DNA of 64,000 bases from CAVUBL01 sp963837945 (GCA_963837945.1 CAWIQD010000026.1:186001-250000); one strand, 5' to 3'. Positions 22,582-31,545 are shown, numbered from the stretch's first letter. Made by a program: numbers and translations. Notes: generated from the letters alone by a model not told the origin.

Positions 22582-24366
22582 GTGGAAAACAAGCGAGTCC
22601 TGCTGGCGGTTCTCCTGTCGGTGGTCATCATCATCGGCTGGAGGCTGGTCTTCCCACCGCCGGAGCCGCCGAGGCCCGCGGTGGAGTCCCCCGCCGCCGG
22701 GGCGCCGGCCACCCAGCCCGAAGCCGGAAGCGAGAAGTCGACGAGCGCGGCGGCGCAAGCCGACGGCACGGCGGAACCGGGCGGGGCCGCCGAGGAGCCC
22801 GCGGCGGAAGAGGCCGCAGCGCCCACGGCCGGCGACGGAGAGGAGCTTCCCGCCGAGCCGGTGGGCGCCGCGAGCGAGAGCCGTCCGACGCTCGAGGGCC
22901 CGGGCTTCCGCGCGCGCTTCAGCAACCGCGGCGCGGTGCTGGTCTCCTTCGAGCTCCCGGGCTACGACAGCGACGGTGGGGAGGCGGTGGACCTGGTGCG
23001 CGATCGCAGCGGGATGCCCTACCCGTTCGCCCTGGTCGACGCGAAGGGCCAGGCCCTGGCCGTCGACCAGGCGCTGTTCGCGGTCGAGGAGGGCAAGGAC
23101 GAGGCCGGCCATCCGTCGGTCTCCTTCTCGTACTCCGGCCCCGCCGGGCGGGTGACCAAGCGGTTCACGGCGCTGCCCGAAGGTCTCCTGGGCGTGCAGA
23201 TCGAGGGTCGGACCAAGGGCCCCTGGGGCCTGGTGATCGGCCCCGGCTTGCGCAACCCGACCGCCACGGACGAGGCGCGGAAGTTCAAGTACCGCGGGGC
23301 GGTCTACCGCCTGGACGGGAAGGTCCATACCCTGGTCCCCGAGAAGGAGAGCAAGCCGACGGAGCTCGCCGGGTCGGACCTGTCGTGGATCGGCACCGAG
23401 GACACCTACTTTCTCGGCGCGCTCGTCCCCGAGACGCCGGTCGAGCACGTGACCGTGACCCCGTGGCTGGTGGTGCCGAAGGAGCGGGGCGGCCCGCCGA
23501 GCTTCGAGCCGGTGCCTGCGGGCGGCCCGAAGAACGAGCAGAAGGACCTGCGGCGGGAGCTCCGCGTGGTCCTGGTGCCGAGCGGGGGGACCTTCGCCGG
23601 GCAGGCGTACTTCGGCGCCAAGGACCTGGAGGTGCTGGGCAGGCTGCCCGCACACCTCGAGGAGACGGTGCAGCTCGGGATGTTCGGGTTCCTGGCGCGC
23701 GGATTCCTGATCGGCCTGAAGTGGACCTACGCCCACGTCGTCTCGAACTACGGCTGGGCGATCGTCCTGATGACGGTGCTGATCAAGCTCGTCCTCATGC
23801 CGTTGACCCACAAGAGCTACGTCTCCATGCAGAAGATGCAGGAGCTGGCTCCCGAGATCAAGGCGATCCGCGCCAGGTACAAGGGCAAGAAGGACAAGAA
23901 GGGGCGGCCGGACCTCGAAGCCCAGCGCAAGATGAACGAAGAGGTGACGGCGCTCTACAAGCGCGAGGGGGTCAACCCGGCCGGGGGATGTCTGCCGATG
24001 CTGATCCAGTTCCCGGTGCTCCTCGCCTTCTACCGCCTGCTGTCGCGGGCGGTCGAGCTGCGCGGCGCGCCCTGGATCTTCTGGATCAAAGACCTGTCGA
24101 TGCACGACCCGACCTACGTGCTGCCGATCGTGATGGGCATCGCCCAGCTCGTGCAGCAGTGGATGGCGCCGTCGGGCGGCGACCCGCGGCAGCGCAAGAT
24201 GATGATGCTGATGCCGATCTTCTTCACCGTGCTGTTTTTGGGCTTCCCCAGCGGGCTCGTGCTGTACTGGCTCACCAACAACCTCCTGACGCTCTTGCAG
24301 CAGGGGATCTACCAGCGCATGAAGGCCAAGAAGGCCGCCGCGGCCGCAGGCCAGGCGGCGTCGTGA
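22582..24366 (+). CDS. yidC: Membrane protein insertase YidC
   Basis: YidC inserts and folds inner-membrane proteins. The 594-aa protein has the Gram-negative layout: a first transmembrane helix (residues 5-22), a proline/alanine-rich spacer, a large periplasmic beta-domain (about 95-330), and the insertase core with helices from about 355 to 580, including the inner arginine region (VSNYGWAIVLMTVLIKLVLMPL). A lysine-rich tail (RMKAKKAAAAAG) ends it. The start is GTG 22582. The periplasmic domain implies a diderm cell envelope. Confidence 0.96.
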   Translation: MENKRVLLAVLLSVVIIIGWRLVFPPPEPPRPAVESPAAGAPATQPEAGSEKSTSAAAQADGTAEPGGAAEEPAAEEAAAPTAGDGEELPAEPVGAASESRPTLEGPGFRARFSNRGAVLVSFELPGYDSDGGEAVDLVRDRSGMPYPFALVDAKGQALAVDQALFAVEEGKDEAGHPSVSFSYSGPAGRVTKRFTALPEGLLGVQIEGRTKGPWGLVIGPGLRNPTATDEARKFKYRGAVYRLDGKVHTLVPEKESKPTELAGSDLSWIGTEDTYFLGALVPETPVEHVTVTPWLVVPKERGGPPSFEPVPAGGPKNEQKDLRRELRVVLVPSGGTFAGQAYFGAKDLEVLGRLPAHLEETVQLGMFGFLARGFLIGLKWTYAHVVSNYGWAIVLMTVLIKLVLMPLTHKSYVSMQKMQELAPEIKAIRARYKGKKDKKGRPDLEAQRKMNEEVTALYKREGVNPAGGCLPMLIQFPVLLAFYRLLSRAVELRGAPWIFWIKDLSMHDPTYVLPIVMGIAQLVQQWMAPSGGDPRQRKMMMLMPIFFTVLFLGFPSGLVLYWLTNNLLTLLQQGIYQRMKAKKAAAAAGQAAS

Positions 24367-24381
24367 CGAGGAAACCAGAAG

Positions 24382-25902
24382 ATGCCTGACGATCGCAGAA
24401 GGAAGTTCTTTTCCGGCCGCTCGGTGGAGCAGGCCCTGGTGGCGGCCGCGAGCTACCACGGGATCGACCCGAGCGAGATCGAGTATCGAGAGATCGAGAA
24501 GCGGCACGGCTTCGTCCGCACCCGCCGCAACGCGGTGATCGCCGTCGATCCGGACCACCCGCGCAAGGCGGTGACCGCCGCCCCGGCCGCGGCACGTCCG
24601 GCGCCGGCGGCCCCGCCGGCGCCGGCGGGTGGCGAGGAGAGCCGCCGCGAGGAGCGCCCGACTCGGCCGCGCGAGGAGCGCCCCGCACGGTCGCGGGAGG
24701 AGCGCCCACGCCGGCAACGGGAGGACCGCCCGGCCCGGCCGCGACAGGAGGCCGCCCCGGAGGTGGAGGCGGCCCCCGAACCGGTTGCGCCTGAGGCCGC
24801 CGAGCGCGGTGGCGAGCAAGAAGGGCGCCGGCCGGAGCGGCCGCGGCGCGAGCGGCGGGGGCGCGGCCGGGGTCGCGGAGGAAGCGGCGAGCCTCGCCAG
24901 GAGCGGCCGGCTGCGTCCCGCGCGGCGAAGAAGCCGAGCGAGAGCGCCGCCCCGACTCCGCCCTGGTGGCTCGCCGAGCCGGTCGAGGAGGACACCCACT
25001 ACGGCGTGGAGGACCTCGACGAGGAGCTCGACGAGACGGAAGAGCTCGACGAGATGGAGGCGTTCGACGAGCCGGAGGAGGACGAGGACGGCGAGGTCGA
25101 GGACGACGAGATCGAGGACGACGAGGGCGAGGCCGGATCCGAAGGGCCGGAGGAGAGCGGGCCCGAGAGCGACGACAGGTTCCGTCACGTTCGGCGCTCG
25201 GAGGGCCTGCGGCGACGGACGCCGCCGGGCCCGCCGGGCCCGCCGGCAGCGGCGCCCCGGAGCGAGGAGGGGCCGCGGAGAGAAGGTCGCGGCGGTGGAA
25301 GGCGCCGGCGAGGAGGCCGGGGCCGGGGGCCGGAGGCCGCTGGCGAGCTACGGCAGCGATCGGGCTCGCGGCGGGAGCCCGCGGCTCCGGAGGCGCCGCC
25401 GCCGGCTCCGCCCGAGCCGCGGATCCCGCGCTCGGAGCGGCTGCCCCGCGAGGAGGGGGAGCTGGCGGATGCCGCTCGCGAGGCCCTCGAACGGCTGCTC
25501 GAGTTCGTCGGCGTGGAGGCGGAGGCCGACTTCTACCGCGACGGCGAGCGGCTCGAGATCGAGCTCTGGGGACCGGACGACCAGATCCTGCTCGATGACG
25601 AAGGCCAGCTGCTGCTCGCGATCGAGCACCTCCTGCCGCGGATGATCCGCGGGATCTACGGCGACGCCCTGCCGGTGCGGGTGGACTGCGCCGACTTCCA
25701 CGCCGATCGCGAGGACCGGCTTCGCGACCTCGCGCGCCGCACCGCGGACGAGGTCCGGCGGCGGGGCCGGCCGCGGACCCTCGAAGAGATGGATCCGGCC
25801 GAGCGCCGGATCGTCCACATCACCCTCGAGGACGACCCGACGGTGGCTACCGAGAGCATCGGGGACGGGTACTTCAAGAAGCTGAAGGTCATGCCGGCGT
25901 AG
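24382..25902 (+). CDS. jag: Jag/KhpB RNA-binding protein with a very long linker
   Basis: The order is Jag_N (residues 1-60, RRRKFFSGRSVEQALVAAAS), a low-complexity linker (about 65-400), a KH domain (about 405-445, with LLDDEGQLLLAIEHLLPR) and R3H (RRIVHITLEDDPTVATES) to the end. Family members are often 150-250 aa, while this one is 506. The linker contains arginine/glutamate repeats (REERPxRxREERP), an RG-rich patch (RRGRGRGRGGSG) and a run of aspartate and glutamate at about 200-270. Jag proteins bind RNA and affect cell-wall growth. It is directly after yidC (15 bp). Confidence 0.92.
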   Translation: MPDDRRRKFFSGRSVEQALVAAASYHGIDPSEIEYREIEKRHGFVRTRRNAVIAVDPDHPRKAVTAAPAAARPAPAAPPAPAGGEESRREERPTRPREERPARSREERPRRQREDRPARPRQEAAPEVEAAPEPVAPEAAERGGEQEGRRPERPRRERRGRGRGRGGSGEPRQERPAASRAAKKPSESAAPTPPWWLAEPVEEDTHYGVEDLDEELDETEELDEMEAFDEPEEDEDGEVEDDEIEDDEGEAGSEGPEESGPESDDRFRHVRRSEGLRRRTPPGPPGPPAAAPRSEEGPRREGRGGGRRRRGGRGRGPEAAGELRQRSGSRREPAAPEAPPPAPPEPRIPRSERLPREEGELADAAREALERLLEFVGVEAEADFYRDGERLEIELWGPDDQILLDDEGQLLLAIEHLLPRMIRGIYGDALPVRVDCADFHADREDRLRDLARRTADEVRRRGRPRTLEEMDPAERRIVHITLEDDPTVATESIGDGYFKKLKVMPA

Positions 25903-25948
25903 GAGCCTCGCCTCAAACCGACAGGGAGCCGGGATCCGGCAGGTGGAT

Positions 25949-26200
25949 TCTCGCGCAGAGCCGCAGAGGATGGCGATCGATGGGCGCGCCGCGGGAGAGC
26001 CCGGTTTCCCGGGCCGCCGTTGAGTGGGTGTACAGGATCCAGACGCGGCCTGGGCCAGGGCTGCTGGAGTCGGTCTATGAGGCGTTCCCCGCACCTCAGC
26101 TCACGGCGCCAGGCTACGAGGCGCATCGGATCGAGGAGGGCATCACTCCCCCCTCGTCGACATGAGCCGCGCCTCTGCGCCTCTGCGGCTCTGCGCGAGA
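25949..26200. mobile_element. Relic bounded by a perfect 21-bp inverted repeat
   Basis: The 21 bp at 25949-25969 (starting TCTCGCGCAGAGCCGCAGAG) reappear exactly, inverted, at 26180-26200. Between them is the fragment of a GxxExxY-family gene. CGCAGAG-type sequences around GxxExxY genes are something I recall from other genomes, but I cannot verify that here. No target-site duplication is obvious. The unit is small (252 bp), so it could only move with outside help. Confidence 0.5.
25980..26165 (+). pseudogene. GxxExxY protein fragment
   Basis: The open frame gives 61 aa and contains AVEWVYRIQTRPGPGLLESVYEAF, with GLLESVY matching the GxxExxY motif of a widespread family of unknown function (usual length about 120-135 aa). 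The second half is absent and the first part is off-family, so this is a remnant. It is enclosed by the 21-bp inverted repeat. There is no clear ribosome site. Confidence 0.5.
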
Positions 26201-26235
26201 CTTCTCCAGCCTGGGTCGTCGTGCACACGCAGGCG

Positions 26236-26592
26236 TCAGAGGCGGTATCGGCGCTTCATCTCGAGGTAGCGGCCGTACGCCTTGGCGTCGAGCTCGGACG
26301 TCAGGTGCTCCTCGAGCAGCGGCAGGAGCTCGTCGCGGAGGAACGCGCCGCGGGCCATCCACTGGAGGTAGCTCCGGCCGCCGTGATGGTAGGGGCCGTA
26401 GAGCTTTCCACCCGGGAATGTCGCCTCGAGCCAACGGAAGAGGTTCTCGTGGTCGGTGTGCATCCGGAGCGTGATCTGAGGCTGCCGGCCGTCGCCGCCG
26501 AAGTGCCCTTCGCCCACGAGGATGCCGACCAGGACGCCGACGTCGAACGGCGTGGGAGAGGAGCGCGGGTCGCGAGAAGCAGGTTGTTTCAC
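26236..26592 (-). CDS. Small LAGLIDADG-like protein
   Basis: The 118 aa include LVGILVGEGHFGGDGRQPQI, which resembles the LAGLIDADG motif and following strands of homing endonucleases, then YHHGGRSYLQWMARG and a helical end (ELDAKAYGRYLEMKRRYRL). Only one motif is present, so it would act as a dimer if at all. It may be a domesticated relative without cutting activity. The start is unclear: GTG 26592 is a guess, and the frame remains open to 26796, across rsmG's start. It is antisense to its neighbours. Confidence 0.55.
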   Translation of the reverse strand: MKQPASRDPRSSPTPFDVGVLVGILVGEGHFGGDGRQPQITLRMHTDHENLFRWLEATFPGGKLYGPYHHGGRSYLQWMARGAFLRDELLPLLEEHLTSELDAKAYGRYLEMKRRYRL

Positions 26593-26598
26593 CGTCGG

Positions 26599-26612
26599 GT
26601 TTCCCGTGAAAC
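26599..26612. promoter_or_regulatory. parS-like site 1
   Basis: GTTTCCCGTGAAAC differs by one base from the core of the bacterial parS consensus (GTTTCACGTGAAAC). It is part of a larger 29-bp unit beginning TTGTTTCACCGTCG that occurs twice. It lies about 100 bp before rsmG and 760 bp before parA-parB, where parS sites are often found. Confidence 0.5.
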
Positions 26613-26654
26613 GTGGCCCCGGCGGGATGGCCGACGCGGTTGTTTCACCGTCGA

Positions 26655-26668
26655 GTTTCCCGTGAAAC
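26655..26668. promoter_or_regulatory. parS-like site 2
   Basis: A second exact GTTTCCCGTGAAAC, 56 bp after the first and in the same orientation, again preceded by TTGTTTCACCGTCG. Two near-palindromic copies next to rsmG-parA-parB support use by ParB rather than chance. Confidence 0.5.
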
Positions 26669-26713
26669 CCACGGGTGGTCAAGGGCTCCCGCGGGGGGAT
26701 AATCGGGGCCGCC

Positions 26714-27346
26714 ATGGACCGCCTTCTTCCCGAGCTCACCCGCGACGAGCTCGCCCGGCGCCTCGCGCGGGCATCGAGCGTCGAGCTTTCCGTCACGGCC
26801 CTCGACGCCCTCCACGCCCACTACCAGGAGCTCCGCCGCTGGGCTCCCGCGCTCTCGCTCATCGGCCCCGGAGCCGCCGACGAGATCGTCGAGCGCCACT
26901 ACGCCGAAGCCCTGGAAGGCCTGGCCGCGATCCCGGCGGACGCCCGGACCCTGGTCGACGTCGGCTCGGGAGCCGGCTTCCCCGGCGTCGTCCTCGCCGC
27001 CGCCCGGCCCGACCTCGAGGTGACCCTGGTCGAGCCCCGCGAGCGGCGGTGGGCCTTCCTCCTGAGCGCCTGCCGGCGTGCCGCGTTGCCCTGCCGGTGC
27101 CTGAATGTTAGAGTCGGCAGCCCGTTGCCTCCGGAGCTGCCGGAGAGGATCGACGTGGTCACGACCCGGGCGCTCAAGCTTCCCACCGAGGTCCTCGAAG
27201 CGCTCGCCGGCCGACTGACGCCGGGGGGCCGGATCTTGATCTGGGCCGGGGAAGCGGACCCGCCGCTGCCACCGATCCTCGAGCTCCGGGGCTCCCGGCC
27301 GCTGGCCGGAAGCCGCCATCGCCGAATCGTCGAGCTCGGCAAGTAG
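26714..27346 (+). CDS. rsmG: 16S rRNA m7G527 methyltransferase RsmG (GidB)
   Basis: RsmG methylates G527 of 16S rRNA using S-adenosylmethionine. The protein has 210 aa from ATG 26714. Motif I is LVDVGSGAGFPGVVLAAARP, followed by the acidic VEPRERRWAFL, and the RALK segment (TTRALKLP) is present. Upstream GATAAT at 26698-26703 could be the -10. It is followed 23 bp later by parA in the classical rsmG-parA-parB order. Confidence 0.93.
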   Translation: MDRLLPELTRDELARRLARASSVELSVTALDALHAHYQELRRWAPALSLIGPGAADEIVERHYAEALEGLAAIPADARTLVDVGSGAGFPGVVLAAARPDLEVTLVEPRERRWAFLLSACRRAALPCRCLNVRVGSPLPPELPERIDVVTTRALKLPTEVLEALAGRLTPGGRILIWAGEADPPLPPILELRGSRPLAGSRHRRIVELGK

Positions 27347-27369
27347 CACCGTCTCGGGGCGCGCACCGA

Positions 27370-28128
27370 ATGGCCAAGATCGTCGCAGTCGCCAACCAGA
27401 AGGGCGGGGTCGGCAAGACCACCACCGCGATCAACCTGGGCGCCGCCTTGGGCGCCTTCGAGCGGCGCGTGCTCCTGGTCGATTGCGACCCCCAGGGCAA
27501 CGCCACGCGCGGCGTGGGCCTGCGCGCCGCCGCGCCGCACCTCTACCAGGTGCTCGCCGGCGACGCCCCGATCCGGAGCGCCATCCGGCCCTCGGGCTTC
27601 CCCAATCTCGACATCCTGCCCTCCGACCGCGACCTGGTCGGCGTCGAGGTGGAGTTCGTCGGCACCGAAGGCTGGCAGCTGCGCTTGAAGCGGGCGCTCG
27701 CCGAGGTCGGCGGCGACTACGAGGTCATCCTCCTCGACTGCCCGCCGTCGCTCGGGCACCTCACGGTCAACGCCCTGGCCGCGGCCGACGGCGTCCTCGT
27801 GCCTCTCCAGTGCGAGTACTTCGCGCTCGAGGGGGTCAGCGAGCTGATGGCGACCGTGCGGCGGGTCAAGGCGACCCTCAACCCGAAGCTGGAGATCGCG
27901 GGCATCCTCCTTACCATGTACGACGACCGGACCAACCTCTCCAAGGACGTGGCCGCCGAGATCCGCCGCCATTTCGGCGACCGGGTCTTCCAGTCGGTCG
28001 TGCCGCGCAACGTCCGGCTCGCCGAGGCGCCCAGCCACGGCCTGCCGATCTTCGACTACGACATCAAGTGCCGCGGCGCCGAGGCCTACCTCGACCTGGC
28101 GCGAGAGTACATGCGGGGGGCGGCGTGA
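27370..28128 (+). CDS. parA: Chromosome-partitioning ATPase ParA (Soj)
   Basis: ParA is a Walker-type ATPase that moves origin regions together with ParB. The 252-aa protein has the deviant Walker A KGGVGKTT at residues 11-18, LLVDCDPQGNATRG, and Walker B VILLDCPPSLG. The absence of an N-terminal helix-turn-helix marks the short chromosomal (Soj-like) type. Its stop overlaps the parB GTG. Confidence 0.96.
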   Translation: MAKIVAVANQKGGVGKTTTAINLGAALGAFERRVLLVDCDPQGNATRGVGLRAAAPHLYQVLAGDAPIRSAIRPSGFPNLDILPSDRDLVGVEVEFVGTEGWQLRLKRALAEVGGDYEVILLDCPPSLGHLTVNALAAADGVLVPLQCEYFALEGVSELMATVRRVKATLNPKLEIAGILLTMYDDRTNLSKDVAAEIRRHFGDRVFQSVVPRNVRLAEAPSHGLPIFDYDIKCRGAEAYLDLAREYMRGAA

Positions 28129-28979
28129 GCGCCGCGAAGAAGCGCGGCCTGGGGCGCGGGCTCGACGCCCTGCTCGCGGACGAGCCGGCGCGCAGCCTGC
28201 CGGTCGACCGCCTGCGTCCGAACCGGTTCCAGCCGCGCACCGACTTCGACGACGCCAAGCTCGCCGAGCTGGCGGAGTCGATCCGCGCCCAGGGCGTGGT
28301 CCAGCCGATCGTCGTCACGCCCGACGGCAGCGGCGGCTTCACCATCATCGCCGGCGAGCGGCGCTGGCGGGCGGCCCGCAAGGCGGGGCTCGCCGAGGTG
28401 CCGGTCGCGGTCCGCGAGGTCTCGGGCGACCGCGAGCTCCTGGAGCTCGCCCTGGTCGAGAACCTCCAGCGCAGCGACTTGAACCCGGTCGAGGAGGCCG
28501 AGGCCTACCGCACCCTCGCCACCAGCTTCGACCTCTCGCAGGAGGAGATCGCTCTGCGGGTCGGCAAGAGCCGTACGACGGTGACCAACGCCCTGCGGCT
28601 CCTCAACCTGCCGGGCGAGATCCTCGACGAGGTGCGCAGCGGGCGGCTCACGGCCGGCCAGGCCAGGCCGCTCCTCGCGATCAAGGACCGCGCCCGCCAG
28701 CTCGCCCTGGCGCGCGAGGCGGCACAGGAGAGCCTCACCGCCCGGCAGCTCGAGCGCCGCTCGAGCCCCGGCCGGCGCCCGAAGACCCGACGGGCGCCCG
28801 CACCGGAGGAGCCCGAGGTCTTCGCCGCCGCGGCCGCCGAGAAGCTCACCAAGCGGTACCAGACCAAGGTCGAGATCCGTCGCCAGCCGCCGCGGGGCGT
28901 GATCCAGATCCATTTCCACTCGGAGGAGGAGCTCATCCGCCTCTACGACCAGCTCATGGAGCGAGGAGGACGTCGATGA
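28125..28979 (+). CDS. parB: Chromosome-partitioning protein ParB
   Basis: ParB binds parS and spreads as a CTP-dependent clamp. It has 284 aa from GTG 28125, which overlaps the parA stop. The start KKRGLGRGLDALL is the ParA-interacting stretch, the CTP site has GERRWRAARKAGL and ENLQRSDLNPVEEAEAY, and the helix-turn-helix is LSQEEIALRVGKSRTTVTN. The C-terminal dimer domain ends the protein. Candidate parS sites are at 26599 and 26655. Confidence 0.96.
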   Translation: MSAAKKRGLGRGLDALLADEPARSLPVDRLRPNRFQPRTDFDDAKLAELAESIRAQGVVQPIVVTPDGSGGFTIIAGERRWRAARKAGLAEVPVAVREVSGDRELLELALVENLQRSDLNPVEEAEAYRTLATSFDLSQEEIALRVGKSRTTVTNALRLLNLPGEILDEVRSGRLTAGQARPLLAIKDRARQLALAREAAQESLTARQLERRSSPGRRPKTRRAPAPEEPEVFAAAAAEKLTKRYQTKVEIRRQPPRGVIQIHFHSEEELIRLYDQLMERGGRR

Positions 28980-29411
28980 TCTTCAGGGCGGACAATCCGG
29001 AAGGCGAGCTCAACGGGTTCGTGGACGCGGGAAGCCACTTCCGGGGCGAAGCTCCGGTTCGAGACGACCTTCCGCGTCGACGGCAAGGTCGAGGGCGCGA
29101 TCGTCTCGAGCGGCACCCTGGTCGTGGGCGAGGGGGGCGAGGTGGACGGCGAGGTGCGGGTGGGTCAGATCTTCATCTCGGGGACGGTCCGGGGCTCGGT
29201 CCAGGCGAGCCGCAAGATCCAGCTCTGCGCCGCCGGCAAGATCTTCGCCGACCTCGAGACCCCTTCGCTGGTGATCGAAGACGGGGCGATGTTCGACGGC
29301 CGCTGCGTGATGAGCCGGGAGCGCCAGGCCGAGCCCGCCCAGGGGGGCGTTCCGGCCCGCCCGGCCGCGGTCAAGCCGATCCAGCCGGTCTCCGCGCGCA
29401 ACGAGCATTGA
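28976..29411 (+). CDS. Bactofilin, with a frameshift
   Basis: Bactofilins polymerise without nucleotide and organise cell shape, and in Myxococcus and Caulobacter also ParAB positioning or stalk growth. The corrected protein is about 144 aa: MIFRADNPEGELNGFVDAG, then the beta-helix LRFETTFRVDGKVEGAI to RKIQLCAAGKIFADLETP. One extra base near 29044-29050 splits the gene. The ATG overlaps the parB stop, so the bactofilin is coupled to parAB, which echoes the parABS-bactofilin link of Myxococcus (BacP). Confidence 0.85.
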
Positions 29412-29426
29412 GAGCCTGAGCCAGTG

Positions 29427-31168
29427 CTACGGCGCCTCGAGGCGTCCCGGCCCGCCGCCCTCGAGCGTCTCGTAGGAGGGCACGAAGGTGAGGGGGTGGG
29501 CCTTCAGGAACTCCCGGCTGAACGCCTCGGTGAGCACCCGGCCGTCGAGGTCCCGGGCGACCGGCAGCCCCAGCCCGTAGAGCAGCGTCGGCGCCACGTC
29601 GACCAGCCCGGCACCGGTGATCAGCGTGTCGGGACGGATCCCCTCGCCCAGGAGGAGCACGACCCCGTCCGGTGCGCCGTCCAGCCGGCCTCCGAGGGCG
29701 GGCCGTCCGGCCGCCGCGAGCCAGGCCCGGGACAGCCCGCCCAGGGTGTCGACCCCCGAGCCCGAGACCACCGCCAGAAGCCGTGGCCCGTCGAGCTGTC
29801 CCCAGAGGTCGGCGAGCATCGAGTCGAGCTGGGCGTAGTAGGCGCCGAGCGTTGCCGCGGCGCTCTCGAGCGCCGGCCCGTGGTGACCGCCGAAGCGGTA
29901 GTCGGAGTACCCTCCGAAGTAGCGCTCCGAGGCGACCGCCAGGCCGGGAAGCCGGAGGAAGACGGCGCGCGCCTGTTGCTGCTGGTCGAGGAAGTGGGTC
30001 AGGCTCTCGCGCCAGACGTCGAGGGCGAGGGCGCGGAGCACCTCCGGCGGTGTCGCGGGGGCGAAACGGGAGCGGTAACGGGGGTCGAGCTCCCCGACCC
30101 CGATCCGGAAGATCCAGGCCCGCTCGGCGAGCGGCTCGGGGCGCGCCTGGTCCGGCTGGAAGCTGCTCCCGAAGAACCGGTCGGTGAACACGAACTCCGG
30201 CCCCGGGGCGGTGGGTGACGCCGCGGGCCAGCCCACCACGCCGCTCGAGACCCCGAGCTTCGGCAGGACCTCCCAGAGCGCGGCGACGCGCCGCACGGTG
30301 CCGCCGTCCTCCGGCCAGCCCCGCTCGCCGAACAGGCCCCAGCTCGCGAAGCTCAGGCCGGCGGGCAGCAGGTGGAGGGCCGCCCCCGGCGCCACGAAGG
30401 CGGCCGGGTACGCCCGCCCCCCATCACGCCGTTCTTGTACGGGTACTTGCCGGAGGCGAGGGTCGCCCAGACGGTGGGGACGCGGTCCGGCGCGAAGCTG
30501 CTCAGGCGGCCGTAGGCCCCTTCCTTGAGGAGCCCGGCGAGGAACGGCAGGCGTCCCTCCTCCGCCATCGGCAGCAGGGCGTCGAGCGTCGCGCTGTCGA
30601 GGCCGACGACGAGCAGGGACGGCCGCCGCGACGCCTCGATGCCGGTGGGCCGCGCGCTCTCCGGGCGCGGGGTGAAGGCTTCCCGCCGCTCCACCATCAG
30701 GTACACCGAGACGAGAGCGAGGAACCAGCACGCCAGGCGTGAGCGCCGGCCGTAGCGCCGGCGGCGCAGGGAATGGAGCAGGGCCGTGTAGAAGGCGATC
30801 AGCGCCGCCAGGGTCATCCAGAGCGAGGCCTTGATCAGCCGCTCGTTGATCCCCGGCGGCAGGTAGAAGGCGTAGTGGGAAGCGTGGGCCGAGTCGAGGA
30901 CGGCGGCGAGGGCGAGGGCCGCGGTCACCCCCCAGGGCAGGAAGCGGAGAGCCCGGCGCGGGCGGCGCAGGGCGAACGGCGCGGCGAGCAAGGCGCCGAG
31001 CGCGCCGACGAGAGTCCCGTACACCAGGGCGGCGCGGGCGACGGGCAGCGGCTCGAAAGGGAGCTGGGGGTTGAGGAAGAAGAGCAGCCCCGCCAGGTGG
31101 ACGCCCAGCAGGAAGCCGGGAGCGAAGAGCGCCAGGGCCGCGAGCGCCCGGCTCGCCGAAACCTTCAC
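29427..31168 (-). CDS. Membrane-anchored alkaline-phosphatase-superfamily protein, with a frameshift
   Basis: Corrected to about 580 aa. The N-terminal 150 residues contain four or five transmembrane helices. The large soluble domain begins SLLVVGLDSATLDALLPMAEEGRLPFL, typical of type I phosphodiesterase/nucleotide-pyrophosphatase and sulfatase folds. VPTVWATLASGKYPYKNGVMG holds the likely nucleophile threonine region, and VSGSGVDTLGGLSRAW with VDVAPTLLYGLGLPVARDLDG form the end. A G-run at 30414-30423 lacks one base. GTG 31168 is chosen as start. The substrate is unknown; lipid- or glycan-phosphate transfer is possible. Confidence 0.75.
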
Positions 31169-31173
31169 GGTAG

Positions 31174-31545
31174 CTAGAAGATGAACAAAGGTCGATCGAC
31201 GTCGTGGACGAAGTGCCACTCGTAGGTGTAGCCGCCGACGAACCGGACCGGAATCGTGTACTCGGCCTTCATGTAGATGTGGTCGCCGCGGCGCTCGACC
31301 GACACGTGCCGGTCGTCGAGCGGGATGCCGAGCTCCCGGGCCTTGTAGAGGATGGCCTCCTTGGTCCGATGGGCTCCCTTGTGCTCGGCGAACTTCGCCT
31401 GGTCGACGATGAAGTCCTGGAGCTCGGCGTTCTTCATCTTGACCGGAATCATCTTCCACCCGACGTAGAAGATCAGCACCACGGCCAGGGCCCAGATGAT
31501 GCAGCCCAGGTTTCCCTCGCCTCGCTCCGAGCCATGACCTCTCAT
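31174..31545 (-). CDS. Small single-pass membrane protein of unknown function
   Basis: 123 aa with one transmembrane helix at about residues 13-32 (LGCIIWALAVVLIFYVGWKMI), followed by a soluble part that starts KMKNAELQDFIVDQAKFAEHKG and ends WHFVHDVDRPLFIF. The helix plus small alpha-beta domain resembles DUF4845-type proteins often found next to lepB, as here, but I am not certain of the family. The stop is 5 bp before the phosphatase-like gene. Confidence 0.7.
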   Translation of the reverse strand: MRGHGSERGEGNLGCIIWALAVVLIFYVGWKMIPVKMKNAELQDFIVDQAKFAEHKGAHRTKEAILYKARELGIPLDDRHVSVERRGDHIYMKAEYTIPVRFVGGYTYEWHFVHDVDRPLFIF

